Shown: piece by piece, positions 6,921-14,224 of the stretch
How positions within the stretch are numbered: position 1 is the stretch's first letter
Layout of the letters: every line of letters begins with the position of its first letter
Virus record (IMG/VR): IMGVR_UViG_3300025669_001766
Span: 1-45,894 of that record
From: a virus
Length of the DNA stretch: 45,894 nucleotides
Strand: one strand, 5' to 3'
The notes under the pieces: model-generated
What the model saw: only the letters and a program-made list of their open reading frames with translations
What the model was told of the DNA's origin: nothing
Database searches by the model: none
Position numbers and translations under genes: made by a program

Positions 6921-6955
6921 AGAAAAAAGGAAAAAAAATAAAAATAAATTATCCT
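6921..6955 (-). terminator. T-rich terminator after the acidic gene at 6956
   Basis: On the minus strand the stretch after the 6956 stop reads as runs of T broken by single A or C (TTTATTTTTATTTTTTTTCC, then TTTTTTC). Oligo-T tracts without a hairpin are the normal archaeal intrinsic terminator. Confidence 0.5.
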
Positions 6956-7138
6956 TTATTCTGTGTCCGAAGTTTCTTCATCAGAAGTTTCAGCAGGTTT
7001 TTCTTCTTCTTTAGGTTCTTCGGCTGTTTGAGTTTCGTCTTTTTCTTCAGCCATTGTAAGTTTTAAATCTTCTTCAAATACCTCTCTTAATTCATCTAAT
7101 ACTTCATCATATTCATAATAGTTTAATTCTTTATCCAT
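6956..7138 (-). CDS. Small highly acidic protein
   Basis: The protein has 60 residues. The N-terminal half (YYEYDEVLDELREVFEEDLK) is probably helical. The second half is a low-complexity Glu/Thr/Pro tail (AEEPKEEEKPAETSDEETSD). It may be a DNA mimic or an early inhibitor of a host protein; this is speculation from charge alone. It is the first gene leftward of the intergenic control region, with a TATA-like element 25 nt upstream of its ATG. Confidence 0.6.
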   Translation of the reverse strand: MDKELNYYEYDEVLDELREVFEEDLKLTMAEEKDETQTAEEPKEEEKPAETSDEETSDTE

Positions 7139-7150
7139 TTTGAGTTAGGC

Positions 7151-7164
7151 GACGCAGTCATAAA
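7151..7164. repeat. Direct repeat copy 1, overlapping leftward TATA-like element
   Basis: GACGCAGTCATAAA here matches GACGAAGTCATAAA at 7431-7444 in 13 of 14 bases. On the minus strand the right end reads GGTTTATGA. It is centred about 25 nt before the ATG at 7138, so it may be the TATA element of a leaderless leftward transcript. Confidence 0.45.
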
Positions 7165-7430
7165 CCACGCCACTCTATTGTTAAGCAGTAATAAGCAACC
7201 TTTTGCTACCAACTTATTTGTATGTGTGCTAATCAATTCCTTACTACAAGCTAATAAGAAGAAGAATAACCCACTTATAAACCTTTTTATCCTAATCTTT
7301 ATTATTAGTTACTATTACATTACAACACTAAAGATACTTATTTCATTACTCTATAAAGACAATACTCCATAACTTAACACTAACCAATACTATACCCTAA
7401 TTTTTATTAGAGGATATTCTGTAATCATAA

Positions 7431-7444
7431 GACGAAGTCATAAA
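7431..7444. repeat. Direct repeat copy 2 in the control region
   Basis: This is the second copy (GACGAAGTCATAAA) of the sequence at 7151-7164, about 280 bp away. No gene lies 25 nt leftward of this copy, so it may be a protein-binding site rather than a promoter. Confidence 0.4.
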
Positions 7445-7468
7445 GCAATAACAATAGAACAATAACAA

Positions 7469-7502
7469 ATCATTATTAATATATTATATAATTATTAATG
7501 AT
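7469..7502. repeat. AT-rich imperfect palindrome
   Basis: Arms ATCATTA and TAATGAT flank a core made only of A and T (TATATTATATAA). It could be an easily melted element or a cruciform at the origin. Confidence 0.5.
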
Positions 7503-7515
7503 AACATAGCTTACA

Positions 7516-7569
7516 AATATACTTCTATTTCCTTAGTGTATGAATATACTTCTATTACCTTAGTGTATG
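7516..7569. repeat. 27-bp tandem direct repeat (iteron-like)
   Basis: Two adjacent 27-bp units share AATATACTTCTATT, then CCTTAGTGTATG, and differ at one position (T or A). They lie directly after the AT palindrome. Tandem units of this size commonly bind a replication initiator or regulator. Confidence 0.75.
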
Positions 7570-7613
7570 GGTTATTTATAGATAATTACCTATTCATAGG
7601 TATAAACTACCCA
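7568..7613. repeat. Nested hairpin in the control region
   Basis: The inner stem is TACCTA-TTCA-TAGGTA at 7587-7602. The outer stem pairs TGGGT (7568-7572) with ACCCA (7609-7613). It adjoins the tandem repeat. It could be a cruciform or an RNA structure. Confidence 0.45.
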
Positions 7614-7749
7614 CAATAAGCATAGTGCGAACAATAGACACATAAAATATAGAGTATTATAGGGTAGGGCTTGTAATCTTATGTTTTATAGTATCCTTAT
7701 CTAAGGAGTCTTATAATATGGATGTAATTTTTAAGTAATTAGTAGTAAA

Positions 7750-7793
7750 TGGTAAATTAGGGTAATATTTACCATAAAATGTAAGTATTTACC
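7750..7793. promoter_or_regulatory. Operator-like GGTAAAT repeats upstream of the 7829 promoter
   Basis: TGGTAAAT (7750-7757) and ATTTACCA (7767-7774) form an inverted repeat with a 9-nt spacer. A third site, ATTTACC, lies at 7787-7793, just before the TATA box. The downstream operon encodes AbrB-like and RHH-like proteins, so autoregulation at these sites is a reasonable inference. Confidence 0.5.
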
Positions 7794-7799
7794 TAAAGG

Positions 7800-7807
7800 T
7801 TTATATA
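7800..7807 (+). promoter_or_regulatory. TATA box for the leaderless rightward operon
   Basis: TTTATATA is centred 25 nt before the ATG at 7829. Transcription would start at or next to the start codon, giving a leaderless mRNA. No Shine-Dalgarno motif precedes this ATG. Confidence 0.65.
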
Positions 7808-7828
7808 GTTGGAATAATATAGAATATA

Positions 7829-8185
7829 ATGGTTTTAGATATTACAAGTAAATTATGCAAAGAATTAAGTGATATTTTAGGTAGAGATGTTGAAAGGGTA
7901 ATTAATAAAGATAATGAATTAAGGATAATATTTAAGAATGATTTTAATAAAGAATTAGATAATTTAATTTTTAAATATGCTGGTTGTATTTCTCATAGTA
8001 ATAAAGAAGCAAGAGAAGCATCAGAAACTTTACTTAATATAATCCAAAGAGATTTAGATAGTTTAAAAATATCCCATGAAAAATTTTTGCGCAATAGAAA
8101 TAGAGAGATAGACGTTTATTTATGGAAAATGAATATCCCTAACGAGATTAGAGATAAAGTTGAGGAGATAATGAATGGCAACTAA
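7829..8185 (+). CDS. Hypothetical protein, first gene of the regulator/chaperonin operon
   Basis: This 118-residue protein is predicted largely helical after a short beta hairpin (VERVINKDNELRIIFKNDF). It has no Cys pairs or recognised motif. It is preceded by a TATA box at leaderless spacing and overlaps the AbrB-like gene by 11 nt. Confidence 0.7.
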   Translation: MVLDITSKLCKELSDILGRDVERVINKDNELRIIFKNDFNKELDNLIFKYAGCISHSNKEAREASETLLNIIQRDLDSLKISHEKFLRNRNREIDVYLWKMNIPNEIRDKVEEIMNGN

Positions 8186-8471
8186 TCTAACTAAGAAAGT
8201 AGTAAAGGTAAAAAAATTACAGAAAGTAGGAGAAAATAGTCTTAGTGTAATAGTCCCCTTAAAATGGATCGAGGAAATGGGTTGGAATCAAAATACAAAA
8301 TTAGTCCTGGAATTTTTACCTCATAGGAAAATGATGATATTAAGTGAAGATGTAATAGGGACAATAGGTGGAGAAAAGGTTCATATTACTGATGAAGTTC
8401 CAGACCCAAATGACCCAAATTTAAGTATAATTAATAATGGTAAAAAAGACAATAGTTTTAACCCAGTCTGA
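8175..8471 (+). CDS. AbrB/SpoVT-type DNA-binding regulator
   Basis: The protein has 98 residues. KLQKVGENSLSVIVPLKWIE, EMGWNQNTKLVLEF and RKMMILS reproduce the swapped-hairpin AbrB pattern (strand, S...VPLKW, aromatic-rich helix, strand, ..I.). Such proteins are dimeric transcription factors or antitoxins. The C-terminal 45 residues are an unrecognised acidic extension. It is a candidate binder of the GGTAAAT sites upstream. Confidence 0.75.
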   Translation: MATNLTKKVVKVKKLQKVGENSLSVIVPLKWIEEMGWNQNTKLVLEFLPHRKMMILSEDVIGTIGGEKVHITDEVPDPNDPNLSIINNGKKDNSFNPV

Positions 8472-8598
8472 TATAGATTATGTTTGGGAATATGCAAAAA
8501 GATTAAAATCTAAAGGCGCGAAAAGAGGGGATTTTTCAAAAGGACTTAGATATATAATAAACGAACACAAAAATGGAAAGAACAATAGAACAAATTAA
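8437..8598 (+). CDS. Small ribbon-helix-helix-like protein
   Basis: This 53-residue frame begins MVKKTIVLTQSDIDYVWEYA and contains KRGDFSKGLRYIINEH. A basic beta strand, a helix, and a G.FS.GLR.I second helix fit the RHH (CopG-like) fold. It overlaps the AbrB-like gene by 35 nt and the next frame by 26 nt. It is probably a second small regulator of this operon. Confidence 0.6.
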   Translation: MVKKTIVLTQSDIDYVWEYAKRLKSKGAKRGDFSKGLRYIINEHKNGKNNRTN

Positions 8599-8731
8599 GA
8601 GTGATTTAAGATATGAAAATGCTGAGGGAACTCATACCTTTCATATGTGTAAATGCAATCAAAGAGGATGTAGAGGGAATAAATGTCAAATATGCTTAGA
8701 GGAAGAACTAAATGGACGAAACAAAAAATAA
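8573..8731 (+). CDS. Small Cys-rich protein
   Basis: This 52-residue frame contains CKCNQRGCRGNKCQICLEEE, five Cys within 16 residues with a final CxxC. It probably binds zinc. It overlaps the chaperonin start by 20 nt. The function is unknown. Confidence 0.5.
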   Translation: MERTIEQIKSDLRYENAEGTHTFHMCKCNQRGCRGNKCQICLEEELNGRNKK

Positions 8732-10127
8732 CCACATACAATTAGCTATAAATTTTTGCGACCTAATTAGGAGTACATTAGGCCCAAGAGGTATGAATAA
8801 AGCAGTTGTGCAAGGAACTAACGCAATCTTTACTAATGATGGTTCTACTATTGTTAATTCTATTAATGCAAAAGACCCAATTATCCAGTTGTTTAAAGAT
8901 TTAGCAAAGTCTCAAGAAGAAGCTATTGGTGATGGAACAACTACTTCTGTTATATTAGCAGGACAATTACTTAATAATGCCTTACAATTAATGAATAAAG
9001 GGATACACCCAACCACCATAATAAACGGATATAGTTTAGCTAAAGTTGAGTCTATGAGATATTTAGACGAACATTGTGAAAAAGGTGATAAAGAGAAAAT
9101 AATCAAGACTGCTTTTGGAAGTAAAGTGAGTAAAGACATAATTACTCATTTGACTAAAGTTATACTTGGTATAAAAAATTATGAGGAATTAAAAACATAT
9201 AAGGTAATTAATGCAGACCCATTAGAAAGTAAAATATTTAAAGGACATGTTTTTGAGGGTTTTACTATAAACGATAGAACTCCTAAAAAAATTGAGGGAA
9301 AAATTGCATTACTTGATTATAGGACTAACGTAGATGCTACTGATTTTAAAGTAAGTCAAGTAGATGAATTGAAAAAAATTAATGAATATGATAGAACATA
9401 CAAAAAAGATATCATAGACAAATTAGCCGCATGCAATGTAAATTTACTTTTTTATACTGATACAAACCCAGAATTTGAAGCCTACTTAACCGAAAAAGGA
9501 ATTACTGGAATAGTAGTCTACAAGAGAGAAGAAATTGATGGAATTACTCAAGCTTTAGATTTAAAGGCTACTTCTGACCCAAATAACATATTCGTAAAAG
9601 AGGGAGTAGTAGAATATGAAAAACCGGAAACAATTTATGTAAAAGGACAAACAGAAACATTGATACTTAAAGGTTCTACTCAACAAGTGTTAGACGAGAT
9701 TGAAAGAGCAGTTCATGATGTTATTTCACTCTTTAAACATGATACACAAGTAGTAATTGGAGCTGGTGCAATTGAAATTGAATTAGCTAAACAAATTAAT
9801 CACTTTGCTAAGACTGTGGGAGGAAAAGAGCAATTAGCCATAGAAAAATATGCCGAAGCGCTTGAAAGTATCCCATTAATCTTGGCAGAGAATTGTGGAC
9901 ATGATGCTATTCAAATTTTAACTATTTTGAAAACAATACATGAAGAAAACAAAGATATAGGTGTTGATATGGTTAGTGGTGTTTCTGATGCAAGAGAAAG
10001 AGGTATTCTTGACCCAGTCTTAGTTAAAATCCACGCAATAAATTCTGCCACAAATGTAGCCAATCTTATTCTTAAAACAGATAAATTACTACTTGGTGAA
10101 AATGAAAGTTCTGATAACGGGGATTAG
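8712..10127 (+). CDS. Group II chaperonin (thermosome-like)
   Basis: The protein has 471 residues against about 540 for cellular thermosome subunits. Seen in order: TLGPRGM, TNDGSTI, GDGTTTSVILAG (nucleotide binding), VVIGAGAIEIELAK, AENCGHDA, and the C-terminal DPVLVKIHAINSATNVANLI. The N-terminal strand is short and the apical/intermediate region is reduced. Group II chaperonins are the archaeal/eukaryotic type, which supports an archaeal host. Phage chaperonins help fold capsid or other viral proteins; such a role here is inference. The Gly-Gly-Gly seen in many thermosomes near the last ATP site is GAG here. It overlaps the next gene by 26 nt. Confidence 0.93.
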   Translation: MDETKNNHIQLAINFCDLIRSTLGPRGMNKAVVQGTNAIFTNDGSTIVNSINAKDPIIQLFKDLAKSQEEAIGDGTTTSVILAGQLLNNALQLMNKGIHPTTIINGYSLAKVESMRYLDEHCEKGDKEKIIKTAFGSKVSKDIITHLTKVILGIKNYEELKTYKVINADPLESKIFKGHVFEGFTINDRTPKKIEGKIALLDYRTNVDATDFKVSQVDELKKINEYDRTYKKDIIDKLAACNVNLLFYTDTNPEFEAYLTEKGITGIVVYKREEIDGITQALDLKATSDPNNIFVKEGVVEYEKPETIYVKGQTETLILKGSTQQVLDEIERAVHDVISLFKHDTQVVIGAGAIEIELAKQINHFAKTVGGKEQLAIEKYAEALESIPLILAENCGHDAIQILTILKTIHEENKDIGVDMVSGVSDARERGILDPVLVKIHAINSATNVANLILKTDKLLLGENESSDNGD

Positions 10128-11046
10128 TGGCTTTGCTGGGTCCCACTTAGCTGAGTATGCTTTATCTAAAGGACATGAGGTTCATGGAACAACCCGATGG
10201 AGAAGCAAGTTAGAAAATCTGGAAGAAATTAAAGATGCTATTAAATTACATGAATGTGATATAAATGATGCTTTCGCTTTGAGAGATATAATCAAAAAGG
10301 TTAAACCAGATTATATATTTCATTTAGCTGCCCAATCCTATGTTCATTCATCATGGACAGAGCCATCTACTACTTTACGAACAAATATCATAGGTGAGTT
10401 AAATCTCTTTGAAGCAGTAAGGAGTATCCCTGGATATAATCCAAGAATACAAATTGCTGGTTCATCTGAAGAGTATGGGCATACTGATGTAGAACTGGTA
10501 GAAGACTCACCTCTACGCCCACTGTCACCCTATGGCGTGAGCAAGGTTGCCCAAGATTTACTGGCTTTTCAATATTTCAAAAGCTATGGTATGGATATTG
10601 TAATAACAAGAGGATTTAATCATACAGGCCCAAGACGTGGAGAAGTTTTCGTTTGTTCTACTTTTGCTAAACAAATAGCAGAAATAGAGAAAGATAAAAC
10701 TAAATTACCTATTATCTCTGTTGGAAATTTGGATGCAGAAAGAGATTTCACAGATGTAAGAGATATGGTAAAAGGTTACTGGTTAGCATTAGAAAAAGGG
10801 AAAGCTGGAGAAGCCTATAATATATGCTCTAATAAAACAATCCCTATAAAAAATATTCTCAGAAAATTGCTAACTATGAGCAAAAGGAACATAACAATAA
10901 AACAAGACCCAGAAAGAATGCGTCCAAGTGACTTGAAAGTTTTATTAGGAAATAATACTAAATTCTGTGAAAAGACTGGTTGGAAACCTACTATTCCTAT
11001 TAAACAAACATTAGAAGATTTATTAAATTATTGGAGAAATAAATGA
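10102..11046 (+). CDS. NAD(P)-dependent nucleotide-sugar dehydratase/epimerase, GDP-mannose 4,6-dehydratase-like
   Basis: With the ATG at 10102 the protein has 314 residues and begins with the Rossmann motif GISGFAGSHL. GSSEEYG carries the catalytic Ser and acidic residues of dehydratases, SPYGVSK is the YxxxK pair, and RGFNHTGPRR is typical of GDP-mannose 4,6-dehydratase. That enzyme makes GDP-4-keto-6-deoxymannose, the precursor of several deoxy and branched sugars. It opens the glycan cassette. RmlB-type or epimerase activity cannot be excluded. Confidence 0.85.
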   Translation: MKVLITGISGFAGSHLAEYALSKGHEVHGTTRWRSKLENLEEIKDAIKLHECDINDAFALRDIIKKVKPDYIFHLAAQSYVHSSWTEPSTTLRTNIIGELNLFEAVRSIPGYNPRIQIAGSSEEYGHTDVELVEDSPLRPLSPYGVSKVAQDLLAFQYFKSYGMDIVITRGFNHTGPRRGEVFVCSTFAKQIAEIEKDKTKLPIISVGNLDAERDFTDVRDMVKGYWLALEKGKAGEAYNICSNKTIPIKNILRKLLTMSKRNITIKQDPERMRPSDLKVLLGNNTKFCEKTGWKPTIPIKQTLEDLLNYWRNK

Positions 11047-11561
11047 AGTTTTCAGATGAAGTTGCAATTATCTTGAAAAAGCATACTAAGGTAGTATTTG
11101 GAATTACTGGTGGAGCAGTTATTAATATTCTTGATTCAATTCATAAATATGGACCAACGTTAATTCCCATGCACCACGAACAGGCATGTGCTATGGCGGC
11201 TGACGCTTATGCAAGATTAACAGGATTTGGATGTTGTATTGGAACAAGCGGCCCAGGAGCAACTAATTTAGTTACTGGAACTTGTTGTTCATGGTTTGAT
11301 TCTATTCCTGTTTTGACTATTGCTGGGCAAGTGCCATCCTCTCAATTAAAGAGAAAAAGCCATTTACCTTATGTTTCAGAAGTTAGACAAAATGGTTTTC
11401 AAGAAACTGATACAATTACATTATTTTCATCTATTGTAAAAAACTCAAGATATTTACAAAATTTAGATGATTTAGAAGAATCAATAAATATATGTATGGA
11501 GGACAGAAAAGGCCCAACCTTTTTAGAATTTTGCGATGATACCCAAAGAAAAATTTCCTGA
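11043..11561 (+). CDS. Acetolactate synthase-like ThDP enzyme, N-terminal (Pyr) part
   Basis: The 172 residues correspond to the first domain of acetolactate synthase/benzoylformate decarboxylase enzymes. VVFGITGGAVINILD is followed by PMHHEQACAMAADAYAR with the catalytic Glu (HEQ), GTSGPGATNLVTG, IPVLTIAGQVP and FQETDT. The frame stops just after GPTFLEFCDD, where a full-length enzyme would run on as a ..IPKE.. linker. The following frame starts at exactly that point, so the enzyme is naturally split or interrupted by one base. Confidence 0.85.
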   Translation: MKFSDEVAIILKKHTKVVFGITGGAVINILDSIHKYGPTLIPMHHEQACAMAADAYARLTGFGCCIGTSGPGATNLVTGTCCSWFDSIPVLTIAGQVPSSQLKRKSHLPYVSEVRQNGFQETDTITLFSSIVKNSRYLQNLDDLEESINICMEDRKGPTFLEFCDDTQRKIS

Positions 11562-12612
11562 TTTATTAGTTGAAGCTAAAAAGCCAATACTTATAGTTGG
11601 AAATGGATGTAGAAATAGAGAATTAATTGAGAAATTTAATATGCCTACTTTTCTTACTTGGGGCGCGATGGATGTTCTTCCAGATAATCACCCATTAAAT
11701 TTAAGAGATTTTGGGATTACTTCTAATCGCGCAGCAAACTTTATCCTAAAAGAAGCTGATTTAATTATTGCATTAGGAACAAGATTAGATACTCACGAAG
11801 TAATGGGAGATTGGAGAACAGGCAAATTAGTTTCTATTGATATTGATGAAAGTGAAATACACCCAGATGCAGATATGAAAATTTGTCTTGATGCAAATTC
11901 ATTAGAAGATTCTTTTGCGACATATTCATGGCCAGATTGGCTTAAAAAGTGTAAAGAAGTTTTAACATGGCATAAACAAGATACTATCCCTTACAGATTT
12001 ATTGATGAATTATCAAAGGAAGCAAAAGAGAATGCAGTAATAATTACTGATGCTGGACAAACTCTTACTTGGACTATGCAATCTTGGAAAGTAAAAGAGG
12101 GCCAAAGGCTATTTTCTGCATTTAATCACTCACCGATGGGTTATGCAGTTCCTGCAAGTATTGGGGCTGCTTTCGCAAGACCAAATGAACAAATAATTGC
12201 TATTACTGGGGATGGAGGGTTTCAAATGAATATACAAGAATTACAAACCATTAGAGGTTATTCTTTACCAATTAAGATTTTTGTTTTAGATAATAATGGT
12301 TATGGAATGATAAAACAAACTATTGCTGATTGGCCTAAATTCTTAGAAAAAGGAGTTGCATGCGAACCTTATATGGCTAAGTTACAAAATGTAGCAAAAT
12401 GTTACGGATTAAAATATGTTAATATAGAAAATACAAGTGATTTCTGGAAGATTCCGATTGCATTAGAAGAAACAGAACCTACATTAATTAGAGTAAGTAT
12501 TCCAGAATTTTCTAAGATTAAACCTAAATTAAAGTTTGGAGATGAGATGACAGACCTAACACCAAAACTAACTCAAGATGAAAAAACTAAAATTAAAGAA
12601 GCTTTACAATAA
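11536..12612 (+). CDS. Acetolactate synthase-like ThDP enzyme, central and C-terminal (PP) part
   Basis: The 358 residues begin MIPKEKFPDLLVEAKKPILI, the usual start of the central domain. The ThDP/Mg site is ITGDGGFQMNIQEL...LDNNGYGMI (GDG...NN). In deoxysugar clusters such enzymes (for example YerE of yersiniose synthesis) add a two-carbon unit from pyruvate to a keto-sugar. That role here is inferred from the neighbouring dehydratase. It overlaps the N-terminal part by 26 nt in a shifted frame. Confidence 0.85.
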   Translation: MIPKEKFPDLLVEAKKPILIVGNGCRNRELIEKFNMPTFLTWGAMDVLPDNHPLNLRDFGITSNRAANFILKEADLIIALGTRLDTHEVMGDWRTGKLVSIDIDESEIHPDADMKICLDANSLEDSFATYSWPDWLKKCKEVLTWHKQDTIPYRFIDELSKEAKENAVIITDAGQTLTWTMQSWKVKEGQRLFSAFNHSPMGYAVPASIGAAFARPNEQIIAITGDGGFQMNIQELQTIRGYSLPIKIFVLDNNGYGMIKQTIADWPKFLEKGVACEPYMAKLQNVAKCYGLKYVNIENTSDFWKIPIALEETEPTLIRVSIPEFSKIKPKLKFGDEMTDLTPKLTQDEKTKIKEALQ

Positions 12613-12623
12613 AGATTATTATA

Positions 12624-13574
12624 ATGGTAAAATTAAGTAAAAGGTCTAAACGTCTGACAGGTCAAATGATGTTTCAAATAAAAGCAAAAGCTACTGGAAA
12701 GGATTTATTACATTTTGAAATAGGTGACTCTTGTTTTAATTCTCCTAAACAAGTTAAGAAAGCTTGTGCTAAAGCATTAATTTATAACAAGACACATTAT
12801 ACTGACCCTCTTGGATTACCAGAATTAAGAAAGAAGATTGCAGAAAAACATAAGGTTAAAGTAGAAAACGTTGCAGTATGTCCTGCTAACTTTGGAATAT
12901 TCGCAGCTATGAGTATCTTATGTGATAAAGAAGTTGATTATCCAGAACCTGGATTTCCTACATACAAGGCGGTAGCAAGCTACTTAGGATTAAAGAAAAG
13001 CAAAAAAGCTAAAGTAAAGATTGCTAATTGGCCTAATAATCCTACTGGTGAAAATACAGGAACTATTGATGCTGATATTTTGATAAGAGATAATGCTTAT
13101 GACGAAATTGTTTATGATAGTGGATGGCGTCAATATTCTTATGAAGATGTGATAGATATTTATTCATTTTCTAAAACTCATGCAATGAGTGGATATAGAT
13201 TAGGATATATGATTGGGAGTAAGGAATTTATTGAGAAAGTTGGATTGCTTATTGAAACTACTTATTCTTGTTTGCCAGAGTTTATTCAGTATGCAGGGAT
13301 AGAAGCTTTGAAGATTTCTGGATATAAAATGAAAGAGTTAAGAAAAAGAAAAGAGATGATGTATGATATTTTACAATGGTATTATGTAATCAAGAAACCA
13401 AAAGGTGGGATTTATCTTTGGTGTCAATGTGATGAGGGAGATAAAGAGTTTGAGAGATTATTAAAAAAAGGAATAGTATGTTGTCCCGGAAGTGTATTTG
13501 GAAAGAAGAATTTTATTCGTTTCTGTTTCGCAAAGCCAATAAAAGATATTAAAAGATTAGGAGAATTACTATGA
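12624..13574 (+). CDS. PLP-dependent aminotransferase, class I/II
   Basis: The protein has 316 residues, shorter than the usual 380-400. FEIGDSCFNSP, YTDPLGLPELRKKIA, NWPNNPTGE, DNAYDEIVYD and YSFSKTHAMSGYRLGYM (Lys of SFSK binds PLP) are classical fold-type I aspartate aminotransferase motifs. The small domain is trimmed. In this context it may aminate a keto-sugar or make an amino acid substituent. The next gene overlaps it by 4 nt. Confidence 0.87.
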   Translation: MVKLSKRSKRLTGQMMFQIKAKATGKDLLHFEIGDSCFNSPKQVKKACAKALIYNKTHYTDPLGLPELRKKIAEKHKVKVENVAVCPANFGIFAAMSILCDKEVDYPEPGFPTYKAVASYLGLKKSKKAKVKIANWPNNPTGENTGTIDADILIRDNAYDEIVYDSGWRQYSYEDVIDIYSFSKTHAMSGYRLGYMIGSKEFIEKVGLLIETTYSCLPEFIQYAGIEALKISGYKMKELRKRKEMMYDILQWYYVIKKPKGGIYLWCQCDEGDKEFERLLKKGIVCCPGSVFGKKNFIRFCFAKPIKDIKRLGELL

Positions 13575-14224
13575 GAGTTACAATCGTTCATACAAGCAAA
13601 GATGATTTAACAAAATGTTTAGATAGTCTTAAACGATATTCTCCAGAACTACCAATAGATTTTTTGAAAGTTGAAAACCCTTCTGAAACAACAGACCCAT
13701 TAATTGAATACAATAAATATTTTGAAACTATGAAAGATGATATTATTATTTGGCATCCAGATATGATTGCTAAACCTCATTGGTATGAAAGAGTTAAAGT
13801 ATATTGGAATTATTTTGATGTTATTGGATTAAAATTACTTTATCCAAATGGATTGATTCAGCATTTTGGTGGAGCAATTAGGCCAGACGGCGGAGGCTGT
13901 CATCCCGAACAATATCTTTTAAATATTGGATATACATATCCTCAAGATGTAGCTTATGTCACAGGGCCAGGAACAATTATAAAGAAGAAAGTCTTAAAAA
14001 AAATAGGTGGTTACGATTTACAATTCATAAAAGGATTTTATGGTGATGCTGATTGGTGTATGAGAGCAAGAGAAGCTGGATTTAAGGTTGGAGTAATTCC
14101 AGTAGAAGCAATACATGAAGAACAAGAGGGCGGAAGAAGTAAGGAAAGAACCACAGAATTACTAAAAAAACATCACCCAATATTCGTAGCAAAACATTTG
14201 GAGGAATTTAAAAAATACAAATGA
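13571..14224 (+). CDS. Family 2-like glycosyltransferase
   Basis: The protein has 217 residues. VTIVHTSKDDLTKCLDSL is the GT-A entry, IIIWHPDM stands at the position of the DxD metal site, and GPGTIIKKKVLKKIGGYD with GFYGDADWCMRAREAGFKVG is the acceptor-side pattern of GT2 enzymes (ED/D.DW..R). It transfers a sugar from a nucleotide donor. It has no membrane segment. It lies in the ATGA-coupled glycan operon. Confidence 0.82.
   Translation: MRVTIVHTSKDDLTKCLDSLKRYSPELPIDFLKVENPSETTDPLIEYNKYFETMKDDIIIWHPDMIAKPHWYERVKVYWNYFDVIGLKLLYPNGLIQHFGGAIRPDGGGCHPEQYLLNIGYTYPQDVAYVTGPGTIIKKKVLKKIGGYDLQFIKGFYGDADWCMRAREAGFKVGVIPVEAIHEEQEGGRSKERTTELLKKHHPIFVAKHLEEFKKYK

Larger units (their letters stand above)
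7139..7828. other. Non-coding control region, candidate replication origin
   Basis: These 690 bases separate the leftward and rightward transcription units and hold no credible gene; a 64-codon hydrophobic frame at 7178 starts with TTG and lacks support. The region contains a 14-bp direct repeat (7151, 7431), an AT-only palindromic stretch (7469-7502), a 27-bp tandem repeat (7516-7569), nested hairpins (7568-7613), operator-like GGTAAAT sites (7750-7793) and a TATA box (7800). Iteron-like repeats beside an AT-rich unwinding element at the point of transcription divergence are typical of an origin. Confidence 0.55.

Noticed and set aside
7178-7372. 64-codon hydrophobic frame in the control region
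   Set aside because: It starts with TTG, has no ribosome site or TATA box at proper spacing, and is composed as expected from AT-rich non-coding DNA.
7516-7569. The 27-bp tandem repeat as a CRISPR array
   Set aside because: There are only two units, they touch without spacers, and no cas gene is present.
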